64,000 nt of DNA, taken from contig NZ_CP012401.1 of the NCBI RefSeq assembly GCF_001305595.1, forward strand, positions 1,437,001 to 1,501,000, written 5' to 3'. This document shows, one piece after another, positions 49,396 to 59,538 of the stretch. The notes below the pieces were generated by a model. It was not told the origin of the DNA. It worked only from the letters and a program-made list of their open reading frames with translations, and searched no databases. The position numbers and the translations under genes are program-made. The stretch comes from Azospirillum thiophilum (GTDB lineage: Bacteria > Pseudomonadota > Alphaproteobacteria > Azospirillales > Azospirillaceae). How positions within the stretch are numbered: the first letter of the stretch is position 1; each line of letters starts with the position of its first letter.

Positions 49396-50283
49396 TCAGC
49401 GTGCGAACAGCCGGTACAGCGCCGAATGGTCGAGCGCGCCGTCGCCCTGGTCGACCAGCATCTCGAACAGCTCCAGCGACAGGCCGAGCGTCGGCAGCTC
49501 GATGCCCGACTGCTGGGCCAGCTCCTCCGCCTGACGCAGATCCTTGACCTGGGTGGTCACCCGGCCGCCCGGCGTGAAGTCGCCGCTGACCATGCGGCCG
49601 CCATGCAGGTCGAGGATGCGGGATTCGGCGAAGCCGCCGCGGATGGCGTCGCGCACCCGGGCCGGGTCGGCCCCGGCCGCCCTGGCCAGCGCCAGCGCCT
49701 CCGCCACCGCGCCGATGGTCAGGGCGACGATGACCTGGTTGGCCGATTTGGCGATCTGGCCGGCGCCGCTGGCCCCGACATGGGTGATGCGGCGGCCCAT
49801 CGCCTGCAGCGGCGGCAGCGCGCGGGCGAAGGCGGCGTCGGTTCCGCCGGCCATGATGGTCAGGGTCGCCGCCTCCGCCGCCACCGTCCCGCCGGACACC
49901 GGGGCGTCGAGCCACTCCGCCCCGGCGGCGGCGGCCCGTTCGGCCAGCGCGCGGCTGGCGGCGACGGCGGTGGTGCCCATGTCGATCACCAGATGGCCGG
50001 GGCGCAGGACCGGCAGCAGGGCGTCGGCCACCGTCTCCACCGCCACCGTGTCGGTCAGCATCAGGACGATGGTCCCGGCCTGTCCGGCGACGGCGGCCGG
50101 GCCGGTGGCGGCGATCATGCCGTCGGCCGCCAGTTCGGCGACCGGGCCGGGGCTGCGGCTGGTCACCACCAGCTCGGCGCCGGCGCGGGCAAGGGCGCGC
50201 GCCATCGGCTTGCCCATCAGGCCGAGCCCGATGAAGCCGACGCGTTGGCCGGTCAGGTCGGGGCGGGCGATCTCTTCGCTCAT
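49396..50283 (-). CDS. NAD(P)-dependent beta-hydroxyacid dehydrogenase (3-hydroxyisobutyrate dehydrogenase family)
   Basis: A 295-residue two-domain dehydrogenase. The Rossmann fingerprint is VGFIGLGLMGKPMARALARAG (from residue 15), then the family DAPVSGGTVAAEAATLTIMAGG and the catalytic-lysine motif GSGAGQIAKSANQVI. Members act on 3-hydroxyisobutyrate, tartronate semialdehyde, glyoxylate or gamma-hydroxybutyrate; the substrate is not predictable here. After a 30-56 bp gap with a three-copy repeat comes TerB on the same strand upstream, so cotranscription is possible. Confidence 0.88.
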   Translation of the reverse strand: MSEEIARPDLTGQRVGFIGLGLMGKPMARALARAGAELVVTSRSPGPVAELAADGMIAATGPAAVAGQAGTIVLMLTDTVAVETVADALLPVLRPGHLVIDMGTTAVAASRALAERAAAAGAEWLDAPVSGGTVAAEAATLTIMAGGTDAAFARALPPLQAMGRRITHVGASGAGQIAKSANQVIVALTIGAVAEALALARAAGADPARVRDAIRGGFAESRILDLHGGRMVSGDFTPGGRVTTQVKDLRQAEELAQQSGIELPTLGLSLELFEMLVDQGDGALDHSALYRLFAR

Positions 50284-50295
50284 GTCGGGGACTTT

Positions 50296-50355
50296 CAGAT
50301 CAAAAGCGCAAGGGGCAGATCAAAAGCGCAAGCGGCAGGTCAAAGGCGCATGTGG
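50296..50355. repeat. Three 20-bp tandem copies spanning the terB stop
   Basis: CAGATCAAAAGCGCAAGGGG (50296-50315), CAGATCAAAAGCGCAAGCGG (50316-50335) and CAGGTCAAAGGCGCATGTGG (50336-50355). The third encodes the C-terminus and stop (50340-50342) of the minus-strand TerB gene. Confidence 0.85.
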
Positions 50356-50765
50356 CGGGCGCGGGCGCCGCGTTCGATGGCGGCGGCGCACAGCCGGTCG
50401 ATGCCCAGCCGGTGGCGGATCAGCTCCAGCATGCGCAGTTCCTCCTGCGAGGCCTTGGGGTCGGCGGCGGCGATGTCGCAGGCCACCGCATAGGCGGTCT
50501 CGCGCAGCTTGGACGGCAGCGCCTGGTCGACGATGGTCAGCACCGTGTCCAGCCCGTCGCTGTCCGACAGCATGGCGGTGCATTCGCGGGTGGCGGCCAT
50601 CACCTGATCGGCGCTGTAATCCTTGAAGATCGGCAGGTAACGCACATTCTCGCCGATGGCTTCCAGCTCGGCGTCGGTCATGTCGCCGTCGCAGGCGGAC
50701 ACCAGGACCATGACGTAGATGAGCGCGCTGTGGTGGTCGATCATGGGGTCGGTCGGCTTTCTCAT
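50340..50765 (-). CDS. TerB-family protein
   Basis: A 141-residue all-helical TerB-like protein. The acidic metal-site signature is visible as VMVLVSACDGDMTDAELEAIGENV (about 18-41) and later ETAYAVACDIAAADPKASQEELRML, the paired D-G-x-x-x-x-E pattern of the family. The TerB family was named for tellurite resistance, but most members are likely membrane-stress sensors; there are no other ter genes here. AGGGGAGA precedes the ATG at 50765. Confidence 0.85.
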   Translation of the reverse strand: MRKPTDPMIDHHSALIYVMVLVSACDGDMTDAELEAIGENVRYLPIFKDYSADQVMAATRECTAMLSDSDGLDTVLTIVDQALPSKLRETAYAVACDIAAADPKASQEELRMLELIRHRLGIDRLCAAAIERGARARHMRL

Positions 50766-50905
50766 GGAGCGGTCTCCCCTGGGGAGCGGTCGCGTGTTCG
50801 TCGGGCAATCTCGACTGCCGTTCCGGCAGCGTCAAGGGTGCCATGCCGGAAGCGGAGGGGTCGGCGGCTCGACGCGACGGTTGGGCTTGCCTATTGTCGC
50901 GCACC

Positions 50906-51853
50906 ATGAACGTCGTGCTCAATGTCGCATTTCCCGTATTCGCCATCATCCTGGCCGGATTCCTGGCCGGGAAGTCGAAGCTGCTGGGCGCCGCCTCGTC
51001 GGAGGCGCTCAACAAGTTCGTCTATTGGATGGCGTTGCCGCCGGTGCTGTTCCTCGGCACCGCCCGGCGGTCGATCCCGGAGATCTTCAACGGCCCCTTC
51101 ATCGGCGCCTTCCTGGGGTCGATGCTGCTGGTCTATGCGCTGGGCGCGGTCATCGGCCGGCTGCTGCACCGCGAGCGGACGCAGATCCAGTGCATGCAGG
51201 GGCTGAACTCGGCCTTCTCCAACACCGGCTACATGGGCATCCCGCTGTTCCTGGCCGCCTTCGGCCCGGACCATCTGGCCCCCACCATCCTGGCGACCGT
51301 GATCATGAGCGCCATCATGGTCGGCATCGCCGTGATCTGGATGGAGTTCGCCAACAGCCACGGCCATGGCCTGGGCAAGGCATTGAAGGATGTCGGCCGG
51401 GCGCTGGCGAAGAACCCGCTGATCCTGTCGACCGCCGCCGGCCTCGCCTGGTCGGCGCTGCTGCCGGGCGTGGCGGTGCCGAAGCCGATCGCCACCTTCT
51501 GCGAGTTGATGGGCTCCCCCGCCGGGCCCTGCGCGCTGTTCGCCATCGGCCTGTTCCTGGCATCGCAGCGGCTGACCGCCGGGCTGGCGGAGGCGGGGTG
51601 GATCAGCGCGTTGAAGCTGCTGGTGCATCCGGCGCTGGCCTGGGTGCTGACCCAGACCCTGTTCCCGATGGACCCCTTCTGGACCGGCAGCGCCGTGATC
51701 CTGGCGGCGCTGCCGACCGGGGCGCTGACCTTCGTGGTGGCGACCCAGTACCAGACCTATGTCGAGCGCACCTCGTCCGCCATCCTGGTGTCGACGGTGC
51801 TGAGCGTCGTCACACTGTCGGCGCTGCTGGCGGTCTATGCGCCGGGGGGCTGA
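50906..51853 (+). CDS. AEC-family (auxin efflux carrier-type) transporter
   Basis: A 315-residue membrane protein with ten hydrophobic segments in two five-helix repeats. AFPVFAIILAGFLAGK opens it and NSAFSNTGYMGIPLFLAAFG is the family's central motif, repeated as LAALPTGALTFVVATQY. Bacterial AEC proteins export malonate, malate or unidentified anions. The ATG at 50906 sits directly before helix 1; 50843 would add a hydrophilic stretch with no ribosome site. Divergent from TerB, convergent with the XRE gene. Confidence 0.88.
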   Translation: MNVVLNVAFPVFAIILAGFLAGKSKLLGAASSEALNKFVYWMALPPVLFLGTARRSIPEIFNGPFIGAFLGSMLLVYALGAVIGRLLHRERTQIQCMQGLNSAFSNTGYMGIPLFLAAFGPDHLAPTILATVIMSAIMVGIAVIWMEFANSHGHGLGKALKDVGRALAKNPLILSTAAGLAWSALLPGVAVPKPIATFCELMGSPAGPCALFAIGLFLASQRLTAGLAEAGWISALKLLVHPALAWVLTQTLFPMDPFWTGSAVILAALPTGALTFVVATQYQTYVERTSSAILVSTVLSVVTLSALLAVYAPGG

Positions 51854-51934
51854 GAGCCGGCGCAGCGCGCGCGGCCGGACGCTGTGGGGCATAGCCCTCG
51901 CCACATTATGAGCCGCATTGAAAAACGTGCATGC

Positions 51935-52399
51935 TCAACCGTCCAAAGCGCTGGTTTGGCATGCGAACCATATCAGTTGCCGCGCTGCGGCGGGATTCAG
52001 TTCGGGGCGGCCGGTTCCAGCCTCCTCCACCGCCAGCCGGCACAAGGCCACCACCAGCTTTCCCTTCAGCTGCGCCTTGAAATGGGCTTCCTTTCCGCTT
52101 GCAATCAACCATTGCTCGACGAATTCGACCGCTTCGCAGATCAGGCGGTCATCGATCGCCGGGACACTCGCCCGCGCTCTTTCCTCTGTGACCATCACGT
52201 CGCCGCGCCCGGTCAGCAACCAATTGATGTCGAAACCCAGTTCGGCAAGAACGGCCAAGGTCTCTCCTTTGGGCGGCTTCCCGTACAGCTCATATGTCTG
52301 CCAAGTGTTCTCCCCCAGATTGAAGCGCCTCGACATCGATTTTTGCGTCTCTTTCAGATGGATTCTTATCAGCTTCAACCTTTCCGAAAGCCGGTTCAT
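51935..52399 (-). CDS. XRE-family (CI-like) transcription repressor
   Basis: A 154-residue protein with an N-terminal helix-turn-helix (about 4-65: RLSERLKLIRIHLKETQKSM, FNLGENTWQTYELYGKPPKG, ending INWLLTGRGDVM, a typical phage-repressor-like close). The C-terminal helices (about 75-150) may dimerise. GC content falls upstream of it. An imperfect 24-bp palindrome over a TTGACA element lies 118 bp upstream and could be its operator. No phage or integrase genes are present. Confidence 0.8.
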   Translation of the reverse strand: MNRLSERLKLIRIHLKETQKSMSRRFNLGENTWQTYELYGKPPKGETLAVLAELGFDINWLLTGRGDVMVTEERARASVPAIDDRLICEAVEFVEQWLIASGKEAHFKAQLKGKLVVALCRLAVEEAGTGRPELNPAAARQLIWFACQTSALDG

Positions 52400-52513
52400 C
52401 GCAGCACTCCTGCTTTATCAGTGAGCTGACAAAGCATTCCGGCAAACCGGGAACTTGCCGCAGAACCGTTGCCGCAGTGCGTCCGCCGTCCGGCTGCAAC
52501 ACATTTTTTCGAT

Positions 52514-52540
52514 TTGACAGCACATAATTTTACGTACAGT
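52514..52540. promoter_or_regulatory. Candidate promoter with overlapping XRE operator
   Basis: TTGACA at 52514-52519 is followed by TACAGT at 52535-52540 (15-bp spacing). An imperfect inverted repeat, ACAGCACAT-AATTTT-ACGTACAGT (52517-52540, six of nine arm positions paired), covers both elements, as expected for a repressor site. Confidence 0.4.
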
Positions 52541-52702
52541 ATCTCGATCGTGCCGGAGAGAGAGATGCAATAGACTCATAAAGGAATATTGCTTTTTCGG
52601 CGCTGGATTGAGCATGTCATGGTACCTGTGGCAGAAGGCCTCGGCATGTGTGGACGCGGGCGGAGATTTCTCCGCAGGACCGCGGCACTATTGCCGTGGT
52701 CA

Positions 52703-52870
52703 TTATATCATTTTCTTCGAACTGTCTTTAGCCAATGACAGGGTAGGGATATGCCAGGTTAGCTTGGCAGCATGGCTGGTAATGCGGTCGAAGGCGTTGC
52801 CCGCCTCAGCGTCGTTGAAAATATCTTTGAGTCGGGTCGGCAATGCCCATTCGGTGAAGCGCGATCCTGC
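52703..52870 (-). pseudogene. Possible decayed gene fragment
   Basis: In this minus frame about 50 codons read like real protein (FTEWALPTRLKDIFNDAEAG followed by NAFDRITSHAAKLTWHIPTL) and end at TAA 52703. No start codon is available, two TGA codons lie directly upstream, and no family was recognised. It may be a remnant of a longer gene. Confidence 0.3.
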
Positions 52871-52915
52871 TCATCAAGCGACACTGCCCTGACGAGGAAG
52901 TCCATTCACGCGAGC

Positions 52916-52936
52916 CAATGGAACGCTGTTCCATTG
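52916..52936. promoter_or_regulatory. Perfect 21-bp palindrome
   Basis: CAATGGAAC-GCT-GTTCCATTG, nine-base arms perfectly inverted, in the gene-poor region. Probably a regulator binding site; owner unknown. Confidence 0.4.
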
Positions 52937-53295
52937 CTCCTGACACTCGTCCCGTCGCCAAACTCGCCTTGCGATCACCGTGCGAGAAAATCATTCAATC
53001 AAGGCTTGGTGCAAGAGATTCATATATCCGAAAAGCGTGCATTCAATTCGTTATTTGGCCGCTACGTCACGGACGCCGAATCATTTCTTTTTTGTCATGA
53101 TCATGCGTGTCTTTGTTTCATTTCTGATCTCTCCGTCACTTATTGTTGCTTGTGGCCCGTCCGCGCAACCAAAACAGACATATATATGCTAAACACGTTT
53201 TAGTGTGTATATCTACACCCATAAGATATATAGCAATCCTGCAGGTCATGCCGGCCATGGGCCGCCCAGCCACCCGAGATGCAGGAGGGTTCGCG

Positions 53296-54987
53296 ATGAA
53301 TGCAGTTAAAAACATGTCAATAAAAATGAAAATCTTGTGCCTTGTGGGCACGATTCTCGTTCTGATCATGGGGTTGGGCGGCTTTTCGCTGAAGCAGGTG
53401 TCCCTTCTCAACGACCGTGCGCAGGATATCCGTGAGAACTGGTTGCCGTCCGTTTCCGCGCTTGGAGAGATGAGATCGCTCGTCATGGCCTATCGGGCCC
53501 GCGAGGCCAGCCATATTCTGAGCACGACCCAGGCCGATAAGCAAAATGACGACCGCCGGCTATCCGATACGCTGAAAAAGCTGACAGAGGCGCAATCGAA
53601 TTATGAAAAGCTCATCACTCCCGGCCGGGAAACGGCGCTGTATGGCGAGTTTTCCAACCACCTGAAGGATTATTTGAAGCTCAGCAATGAGAGACTGCTC
53701 GATCTCTCCCGCAAGAACCAGGCGGATACGGTGCGTCTCCTGTATCAGACCGACTCGCGCGAGGGTGCGGCCAGAATGGAGGCGGCCCTGGTGCAGCTTA
53801 CCACCTACAACATGACACAGGCGCAGGCGGCCGGCGAGCAAGGCGAAGCGGTCTACCGGACGGCGTTCGGCGGGGTGATCGCCGCCATCGTGGTCGCGCT
53901 CGTGATCGGCATCCTGGGCGGGCTTCTCGCCGTGAAGTCGATTTCCCAACCGATCATCGGCCTTACCGGCGTCATGCTGCGGCTGTCCCGCCGGGATTAC
54001 AATGTGGCCGTGACCGGTGACGAGCGAGGGGACGAGATCGGCGAGATGGCCCGCACCGTCCAGGTCTTCAAGGAGGGCCTGATCGAGGCCGATCGCCTTG
54101 CTGCCGTCCAGGCGGCCGAGCAGGAGGTGAAGCTGCGCCGGGCCGAGACGATCGACGGTCTCATCCGCGGGTTCGAGGCCCAGGCGGCCGATGCCTTGCG
54201 GACCGTCGCGGCGGCGGCCACCGAACTGGACAGCACCGCCCAGACCCTGTCGCGGACGGCCATGGAAACCCGGGAACAGGCGACCACGGCATCGGCGGCG
54301 GCGGAACAGACCAACGCCAATGTGCAGACCGTCGCCAGCGCGGCGGAGGAGATGTCGACCTCCATCCGCGAGATCGGCACTCTGGTGACGCGCTCGACCG
54401 GGATCGCCGGGCAGGCGGTGGCCGAAGCCGGCCGGACCAACACGACGGTTCGCGGTCTTGCCGATGCCGCCCAGCGGATCGGCGCCGTGGTGCAGCTCAT
54501 CACCAACATCGCCGGACAGACCAACCTTCTGGCCCTGAACGCCACCATCGAGGCGGCCCGCGCCGGAGAGGCCGGCAAGGGCTTCGCTGTCGTCGCCAGC
54601 GAGGTGAAGAGCCTGGCCAACCAGACGGCCAAGGCCACCGACGAGATCGCCGCCCAGATCGCCGAGATCCAGGAAGCCACCGGGGGCGCGGTGAAGGCCA
54701 TCGAGGGAATCAGCGGCACCATCTCCTCGATCAACGACATCTCGACCTCGATCGCCGCCGCCATCGAGGAGCAGGGGGCCGCGACCGCCGAGATCTCGCG
54801 GAACGTCCAGCAGGCCGCTGTCGGCACCCGGCAGGTGTCGTCCACCGTATCCGGCGTCACCCTCGCCACCGGCGAGACCGGTGCCGCGGCCAACCAGGTT
54901 CTCGGCGCAGCCGGCAGCCTGGCGGAACAGGCCGAAAGCATGCGGCGCGACGTCGAGCATTTCCTCAGCGCCATCAAGGCGGCGTAA
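53296..54987 (+). CDS. Methyl-accepting chemotaxis protein
   Basis: A 563-residue chemoreceptor. TM1 (about 12-30), a periplasmic four-helix-bundle sensor (about 35-190), TM2 (about 193-215), HAMP (about 216-270) and a cytoplasmic signalling domain with the hairpin tip [33 protein letters not shown]. The ATG at 53296 has GGAGGG at 53284-53289. The first 100 codons are less GC-rich than the rest, in step with the AT-rich leader. No che genes are adjacent. The ligand is unknown. Confidence 0.93.
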   Translation: MNAVKNMSIKMKILCLVGTILVLIMGLGGFSLKQVSLLNDRAQDIRENWLPSVSALGEMRSLVMAYRAREASHILSTTQADKQNDDRRLSDTLKKLTEAQSNYEKLITPGRETALYGEFSNHLKDYLKLSNERLLDLSRKNQADTVRLLYQTDSREGAARMEAALVQLTTYNMTQAQAAGEQGEAVYRTAFGGVIAAIVVALVIGILGGLLAVKSISQPIIGLTGVMLRLSRRDYNVAVTGDERGDEIGEMARTVQVFKEGLIEADRLAAVQAAEQEVKLRRAETIDGLIRGFEAQAADALRTVAAAATELDSTAQTLSRTAMETREQATTASAAAEQTNANVQTVASAAEEMSTSIREIGTLVTRSTGIAGQAVAEAGRTNTTVRGLADAAQRIGAVVQLITNIAGQTNLLALNATIEAARAGEAGKGFAVVASEVKSLANQTAKATDEIAAQIAEIQEATGGAVKAIEGISGTISSINDISTSIAAAIEEQGAATAEISRNVQQAAVGTRQVSSTVSGVTLATGETGAAANQVLGAAGSLAEQAESMRRDVEHFLSAIKAA

Positions 54988-55001
54988 AAGGAACGGCGTA
55001 A
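54980..55001. repeat. 14-bp-period duplication spanning the chemoreceptor stop
   Basis: CGGCGTAA at 54980-54987 (containing the TAA stop) is repeated at 54994-55001. Confidence 0.5.
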
Positions 55002-55027
55002 GGCGTCCTCCCGGGATTGAGACGGTA

Positions 55028-55053
55028 GCGGCCCGGGTTCACGGACGGGCCGC
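55028..55053. terminator. Hairpin between convergent chemoreceptor and helicase genes
   Basis: Perfect 8-bp stem GCGGCCCG / CGGGCCGC with a 10-base loop, between the two gene ends. Confidence 0.45.
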
Positions 55054-55058
55054 CGCCC

Positions 55059-57836
55059 TCACCATCCCCGCAGGAACTCCGCTGTTTCCTCGACCGCCTG
55101 TTTCAGCCCGACGCGCCGCATCTCCACGCCCTCGGGGAAGGCGCCGGCCAGCCGGCTCGGCATCATCGGGTCGAGCAGGACGAAGACGCCGGTGTCGTCG
55201 GCGCGGCGGACCAGCCGGCCGAAGGCCTGCTTCAGGCGCAGCCGGGTGATCATGTCCTCGTAGCGGCGGCGTCCGAAGGCGTCGCGCCGCGCCCGGTGCA
55301 GGATGTCGGGGCGCGGCCAGGGCACACGGTCGAACACGATCAGGCGCAAGCTCCGGCCCGGCACATCCACCCCGTCGCGCACCGCGTCGGTGCCGAGCAG
55401 GCAGGCATGCTCGTCGCCGCGGAAGATGTCGATCAGCGTCGACACGTCGAGCGGGTCGACATGCTGGGCGTAGAGCGGGATGCCCATGCCGTCGAGCGGC
55501 TCGGCGATGCGGTCGCGCACCGCGCGCAGCCGGCTGATCGCGGTGAACAGCCCGAGCCCGCCGCCCCCCGCCGCCAGGAACAGCGACTTGTAGGCCGCCG
55601 CCACCTGGCCTAGATCGTCCTTGCGCACGTCGTTGACCACGAAGACGCGGGTGCGGTTCGGGTAGTCGAAGGGGGAGGGCACCTGCGCCCGGATCGCCGG
55701 GGCCGGCAGGTGGCTGGCGCCGCAGCGGTCCTCCGCCGCGCGCCAGTCCTGGCCGACATCGCCGGTGCCGTCGGTCAGCGTCGCGCTGGTCACCACCATG
55801 CCGTGCGCCGGCCCGGCCAGCGCCTCGGCGAAGGGAACGGTCGGGTCGACCCAGTGGCGGTACAGCCCGACATCGACGTCGCGCCCGTCGATCCGCTCCA
55901 CCGCGAACCAGTCGACGAACTGCGAGGGCGTCTCGGTCGGCAGGGTGCGCAGCATGGCGCGCCACGCCTCCACCGTCAGGGTGCCGCGGCGGTGCAGGCT
56001 GCGCGACAGCGCGTCGATGCGGCGGCGCTGGTCGGAATCGAGTTCGGCCGATTCGTCTTCCAGCCGCTGGGCCAGCCGGCGGGACAGCGCCTCCACCGGC
56101 TCCGACAGGCGGACCAGCGCCTGTTCCAGCTCCGCCGCCGCATCCAGCAACCCGTCGACCGGATAGGCCTTGTCTGCCTCCAGGCTGTAGGGGCCGCCCT
56201 GGCCGGCGGTGCGGGCGTAGACCTGCCGGCGCGCCAGCAGCAGGAAGCGCTCGGTCGGCCCCTGCGGGTTGTCGGCGGCCAGCCGCGCCGACCAGCCGTC
56301 GGCCGGCAGCACGCGGGCGCCGATCAGGATGTCGTCGAGATGGCGCAAGGCCTCCTCGTCGCCGGCGACGATGTCCTCCAGCCGGCGCTTCAGGCCGCGG
56401 GCGCGGCTGCGCCCGGTCTCCTCCGCCCCCAGCAGCCAGCGCCGCAGCTCCTGCGTCTCGCGGCAGGTCAGGTGGCCGGCGAAGGCGCTGTCGGCGGCGT
56501 CGAAGACATGGTGGCCCTCGTCGAACACGTAGCGGCTGGGCAGCGTCGGTTCCTCGCCGCCGCCGAGCGCCGCCTGCACCATCACCAGCGCGTGGTTGGC
56601 GATGACGATGTCGGCGCGGCGCGCGCGCCTCACGCTTTTCTCTATATAGCAGCGGGCGTAATGGTCGCAGGCGGAGTAGATGCATTCGCCGCGGCGGTCG
56701 GCCAGCCCCAGCGTCGGCCCGCGCCCGGCGATGTCGACCAGCCAGCCGGGAAAGTCGCCGCCGGTCATGTCGCCGTCGCGCGTCGCCGCCGCCCAGCGCG
56801 CCATCAGCCCGACGCCCACCGCGTTGTGCGGCTGGAAGGGCATGGCGCGCACCGCCTCCTCCAGGTTCAGCAGGCACAGGTAGTTCTCGCGGCCCTTGCG
56901 CAGCACCACCTTGCGGGTCTTGGTCGCCGGATCGGGATAGAGCCGGTCCAGCTCGGCGTCGATCTGGTGCTGGAGGTTGCGGGTGTAGGTGGAGATCCAC
57001 ACCGTCCCGCCATTCTTCTCCGCCCACACCGTGGCCGGCGCCAGATAACCCAGCGTCTTGCCGACGCCGGTCCCCGCCTCCGCCAGCACGACGTTCGGGG
57101 TGTCGGGCAACTGGCGCGGGGCGAAGGCGGCGGACACCGCGCTGGAATAGTCGGCCTGCTGTGGCCGCGGCTCCGCCATCTTGCCCGGCACGCTGGCCGA
57201 CAGCATGACGGCGAGCCGGCGGCGCGCCTCGTCGGGATCGACCGGATTCTGGGCGGGCGGCGGCGGCGGCGCGCCCTCCTCCCACTCCTTGATGCGGGTC
57301 CAGACGCGCAGGCCCGAGCGGGCGGCGCCCTTCTCCGGCCCGTCGGGCTTGCCGAGCGCGGCCAGCACCGCCGGACCCCACAGCCAGCCGGCCCGCCCCA
57401 TCTCCCAGGCGAAGGCGACGGGGTCGGACGCCTCCTCCCGCCCGCCGGGGGTGGCGGGCGCGCCGAGATCGCCCAGCAGCCGGCGCACCGCGCGTTGCAG
57501 GGCCAGCGCCTCGGCCTCGTGCCCGTCGGGGATGGGCAGGTCGAGCGCCTCTGCCATGCCGCGCGGGGTGGGGACGCAGAAGCGGGCGGGATGGACGAAG
57601 GCGAACAGCTCCAGCACGTCGAAGGCGGCGAAGCCGTCGATTCCCAGCCGGCGGGCGAAGGCGCGGGCATGGCAGACCAGCGCCGGCCGGCGGCGCACCT
57701 GCGACGCGGCGGCGGCCAGCGACAGCTCCTCGACCTCGCCGTCCAGCGTCAGCGACACGACGCGGCGCGCGCCGGCCACCATGGCGGGCGCGTCGTCGAG
57801 GCGGTGGATCGGCGTGGGATCGGCGGTCATGTCCAT
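55059..57836 (-). CDS. DinG-type ATP-dependent DNA helicase (XPD/Rad3-like)
   Basis: A 925-residue superfamily 2 helicase. An N-terminal domain of about 250 residues, possibly exonuclease-related, precedes motif [17 protein letters not shown], the cluster cysteines ([11 protein letters not shown] and [14 protein letters not shown]), motif II DEGHH, and the C-terminal motifs ([35 protein letters not shown]). The four cysteines fit an Fe-S domain as in DinG/XPD, which unwind R-loops and forked DNA. The start is uncertain: ATG at 57836, ATG at 57830 or GTG at 57845. No LexA-type box was seen. Divergent from mtgA. Confidence 0.88.
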   Translation of the reverse strand: MDMTADPTPIHRLDDAPAMVAGARRVVSLTLDGEVEELSLAAAASQVRRRPALVCHARAFARRLGIDGFAAFDVLELFAFVHPARFCVPTPRGMAEALDLPIPDGHEAEALALQRAVRRLLGDLGAPATPGGREEASDPVAFAWEMGRAGWLWGPAVLAALGKPDGPEKGAARSGLRVWTRIKEWEEGAPPPPPAQNPVDPDEARRRLAVMLSASVPGKMAEPRPQQADYSSAVSAAFAPRQLPDTPNVVLAEAGTGVGKTLGYLAPATVWAEKNGGTVWISTYTRNLQHQIDAELDRLYPDPATKTRKVVLRKGRENYLCLLNLEEAVRAMPFQPHNAVGVGLMARWAAATRDGDMTGGDFPGWLVDIAGRGPTLGLADRRGECIYSACDHYARCYIEKSVRRARRADIVIANHALVMVQAALGGGEEPTLPSRYVFDEGHHVFDAADSAFAGHLTCRETQELRRWLLGAEETGRSRARGLKRRLEDIVAGDEEALRHLDDILIGARVLPADGWSARLAADNPQGPTERFLLLARRQVYARTAGQGGPYSLEADKAYPVDGLLDAAAELEQALVRLSEPVEALSRRLAQRLEDESAELDSDQRRRIDALSRSLHRRGTLTVEAWRAMLRTLPTETPSQFVDWFAVERIDGRDVDVGLYRHWVDPTVPFAEALAGPAHGMVVTSATLTDGTGDVGQDWRAAEDRCGASHLPAPAIRAQVPSPFDYPNRTRVFVVNDVRKDDLGQVAAAYKSLFLAAGGGGLGLFTAISRLRAVRDRIAEPLDGMGIPLYAQHVDPLDVSTLIDIFRGDEHACLLGTDAVRDGVDVPGRSLRLIVFDRVPWPRPDILHRARRDAFGRRRYEDMITRLRLKQAFGRLVRRADDTGVFVLLDPMMPSRLAGAFPEGVEMRRVGLKQAVEETAEFLRGW

Positions 57837-57949
57837 CGCCGGCACTATATGGCGGCCGGCCGCCGCAAAGCGAGTGCCGCTTGTTGACGTGCCGCCGCTT
57901 CACCCCCATTGAGGGGTGTCGCGCGGGGAACAGGCGGGGACGGGACTTG

Positions 57950-58624
57950 ATGCGGAAACTGCTGCGCTGGGCGCTGATCGGGGCGGCTGGGCTGGTGGCC
58001 GCCAGCATCCTGTGGGCGGCGCTCTACCGGATCGTGCCGCCGCCGGCCACGCCGCTGATGCTGATCCGCGCGCTGGGCGGCTCTGGACTGACGAGCGACT
58101 GGGAGCCGCTGGAGCGCATCTCCCCCGCCCTGGCCGAGGCGGTGATCGCGTCGGAGGACACCGGATTCTGCGGCCATGGCGGCTTCGACTGGGCCGCCAT
58201 CGAGGGCGCCTTCGAGGAGAACGAGGCGGGCCGGCGCCTGCGCGGCGGCAGCACCATCAGCCAGCAGACAGCCAAGAACGCCTTCCTCTGGCCCGACCGC
58301 AGCTGGACCCGCAAGGGGGCGGAGGCCTGGTTCACCCTGCTGATCGAAACGCTGTGGACCAAGCGCCGCATCCTGGAGGTCTATCTGAACATCGTCGAAT
58401 GGGACGACGGCGTCTATGGCGCCGAGGCGGCGGCGCGGCACCATTTCAACAAATCCGCGGCCTCCCTGACGAGACGCGAGGCGGCGCTGCTGGCGGTGGT
58501 GCTGCCCAGCCCGCGCAACTGGTCGCCGTCGCGCCCCGGCGCCTATGTCGCCCGCCGCGCCGGGGTGATCGAACGCCGCATGGCGGTGGTGCGGCGCGAC
58601 GGGCTGGACGATTGCGTGCGGTAG
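57950..58624 (+). CDS. mtgA: Monofunctional peptidoglycan transglycosylase
   Basis: A 224-residue inner-membrane glycosyltransferase of family GT51. One N-terminal membrane helix (about 8-27) precedes the catalytic domain: [18 protein letters not shown] (catalytic Glu69), [17 protein letters not shown] (98-114) and [22 protein letters not shown]. It polymerises lipid II into glycan strands without transpeptidase activity. The ATG at 57950 follows GGCGGGGA and directly precedes the membrane helix. Length fits MtgA. Confidence 0.93.
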   Translation: MRKLLRWALIGAAGLVAASILWAALYRIVPPPATPLMLIRALGGSGLTSDWEPLERISPALAEAVIASEDTGFCGHGGFDWAAIEGAFEENEAGRRLRGGSTISQQTAKNAFLWPDRSWTRKGAEAWFTLLIETLWTKRRILEVYLNIVEWDDGVYGAEAAARHHFNKSAASLTRREAALLAVVLPSPRNWSPSRPGAYVARRAGVIERRMAVVRRDGLDDCVR

Positions 58625-58718
58625 ACTGGTGCGCGGGCGCCGTCTGCCTCCACCTTATCTTAACCGCCGAAGCGCCATACTCCGACATGCCCGCGCGCCG
58701 CCCGGAGGAGACCGCTCG

Positions 58719-59258
58719 ATGGCCACGGACCGCTCCCTGCACGGCCGGCCCTATCCGACCCCGCCGCCCGGCACCTATGGGGCCGGCCCGCTGGTGGACG
58801 AACCGGCGCCGCATCCTGCCGCCGATTCGAAAGCCGCCCATCCGACCCGTATCGTGGTCATCGTTCTGCTGGCGCTGATGACCCTGGCCGGGCTTGCCTA
58901 TGGCGGCCTCGCCGCGCTCGACGGCATCCTGGAACAGCGGCGGATCGAGGCGCGGATGGGACCGAAAGTCCGTCTGGCGACGCTGCCGGCGCTGGAGGTC
59001 CCGCTGGGCGGCCAGCGCGCGGTGGAGATGCAGGCGTCGCTGGTGCTGGCGCCGGGGGTCGAGGCCGACCGCGTCCTGCGCTACCAGGACCGCATCGCCG
59101 ACCGGCTGTTCCAGACCGTCAGCCAGACGGGGACGGAAAAGCTGACCGGGGAAGGCTCCGCCGATTTCCTGAAGGCGCGCATCAAGGAGGCGGTCAACCG
59201 CGAAGCCGGGACCGGGCTGATCCGCGACATCTACATCGAACGCATGGTCGTCAAGTGA
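58719..59258 (+). CDS. FliL-like single-pass membrane protein
   Basis: A 179-residue protein with a proline-rich cytoplasmic N-terminus, one membrane helix (about 44-66, RIVVIVLLALMTLAGLAYGG) and a C-terminal FliL-type periplasmic domain (about 85-179: QRAVEMQASLVLAPG, FLKARIKEAVNREAGTGLIRDIYIERMVVK). FliL stabilises the flagellar stator. No flagellar genes adjoin it, so it may be a paralog. GGAGGAG at 58704-58710 supports the ATG at 58719. Confidence 0.75.
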   Translation: MATDRSLHGRPYPTPPPGTYGAGPLVDEPAPHPAADSKAAHPTRIVVIVLLALMTLAGLAYGGLAALDGILEQRRIEARMGPKVRLATLPALEVPLGGQRAVEMQASLVLAPGVEADRVLRYQDRIADRLFQTVSQTGTEKLTGEGSADFLKARIKEAVNREAGTGLIRDIYIERMVVK

Positions 59259-59340
59259 TCCACGCGGGGCTCGGTCCGCGATGGGTCTTGTCTTGTGCGG
59301 CGCGATAGCATATCTAGGGCGTCTTGATCGCTGGAGGCTC

Positions 59341-59364
59341 GCGCGTCTCTTGAGCGAGACGCGC
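59341..59364 (+). promoter_or_regulatory. Hairpin in the long leader of the RNA helicase gene
   Basis: Perfect 9-bp stem GCGCGTCTC / GAGACGCGC with a 6-base loop inside a 280-bp gap (59259-59538). A weak promoter candidate (TTGTCT 59288-59293, 17 bp, TATCTA 59311-59316) would give a leader of over 200 bases. Long leaders are common for cold-induced helicases. Nothing else was seen in the gap. Confidence 0.4.
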
Positions 59365-59538
59365 TGTGATTGCGCAACGGTGGACGCCCTCGAGTGTTAG
59401 GGGGGCGCGTTGGCCGCTGCATCGGATAGACGCCTCTCCCTCTATCGACCTCCTCCCGGCGAGTCCGCCGGTATGTCCCACGCCCGCCATCGGGGCGCGC
59501 GGGGCCGTGCCGTCCTGCTTTGAGAAGGTTTTTACGCC

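Larger units (their letters stand above)
52400..53295. other. AT-richer, gene-poor intergenic region
   Basis: About 900 bases without a credible intact gene between divergent XRE and chemoreceptor genes. It is visibly AT-richer than the rest of the window. Open frames at 52608-52892 and 52772-53203 lack protein-like composition and ribosome sites. It holds a candidate operator, two perfect palindromes (GCGGAGATTTCTCCGC at 52660-52675 and the one at 52916), a fragment with protein-like sequence on the minus strand (52703-52870), and a TATA-rich stretch near 53180-53240 that may be the chemoreceptor promoter. Confidence 0.55.

Noticed and set aside
50296..50355. CRISPR-like array
   Set aside because: Three tandem 20-bp units without spacers, overlapping a gene end; no cas genes. 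No CRISPR array was seen anywhere in the window.
52618..52737. 39-codon frame with an RR-rich start in the AT-rich region
   Set aside because: No ribosome site and no second membrane or signal feature; length is within chance expectation.
59256..59286. Second RpoE-type promoter at TGATCC after the FliL-like gene
   Set aside because: No TA-rich -10 element lies 18 bases downstream.
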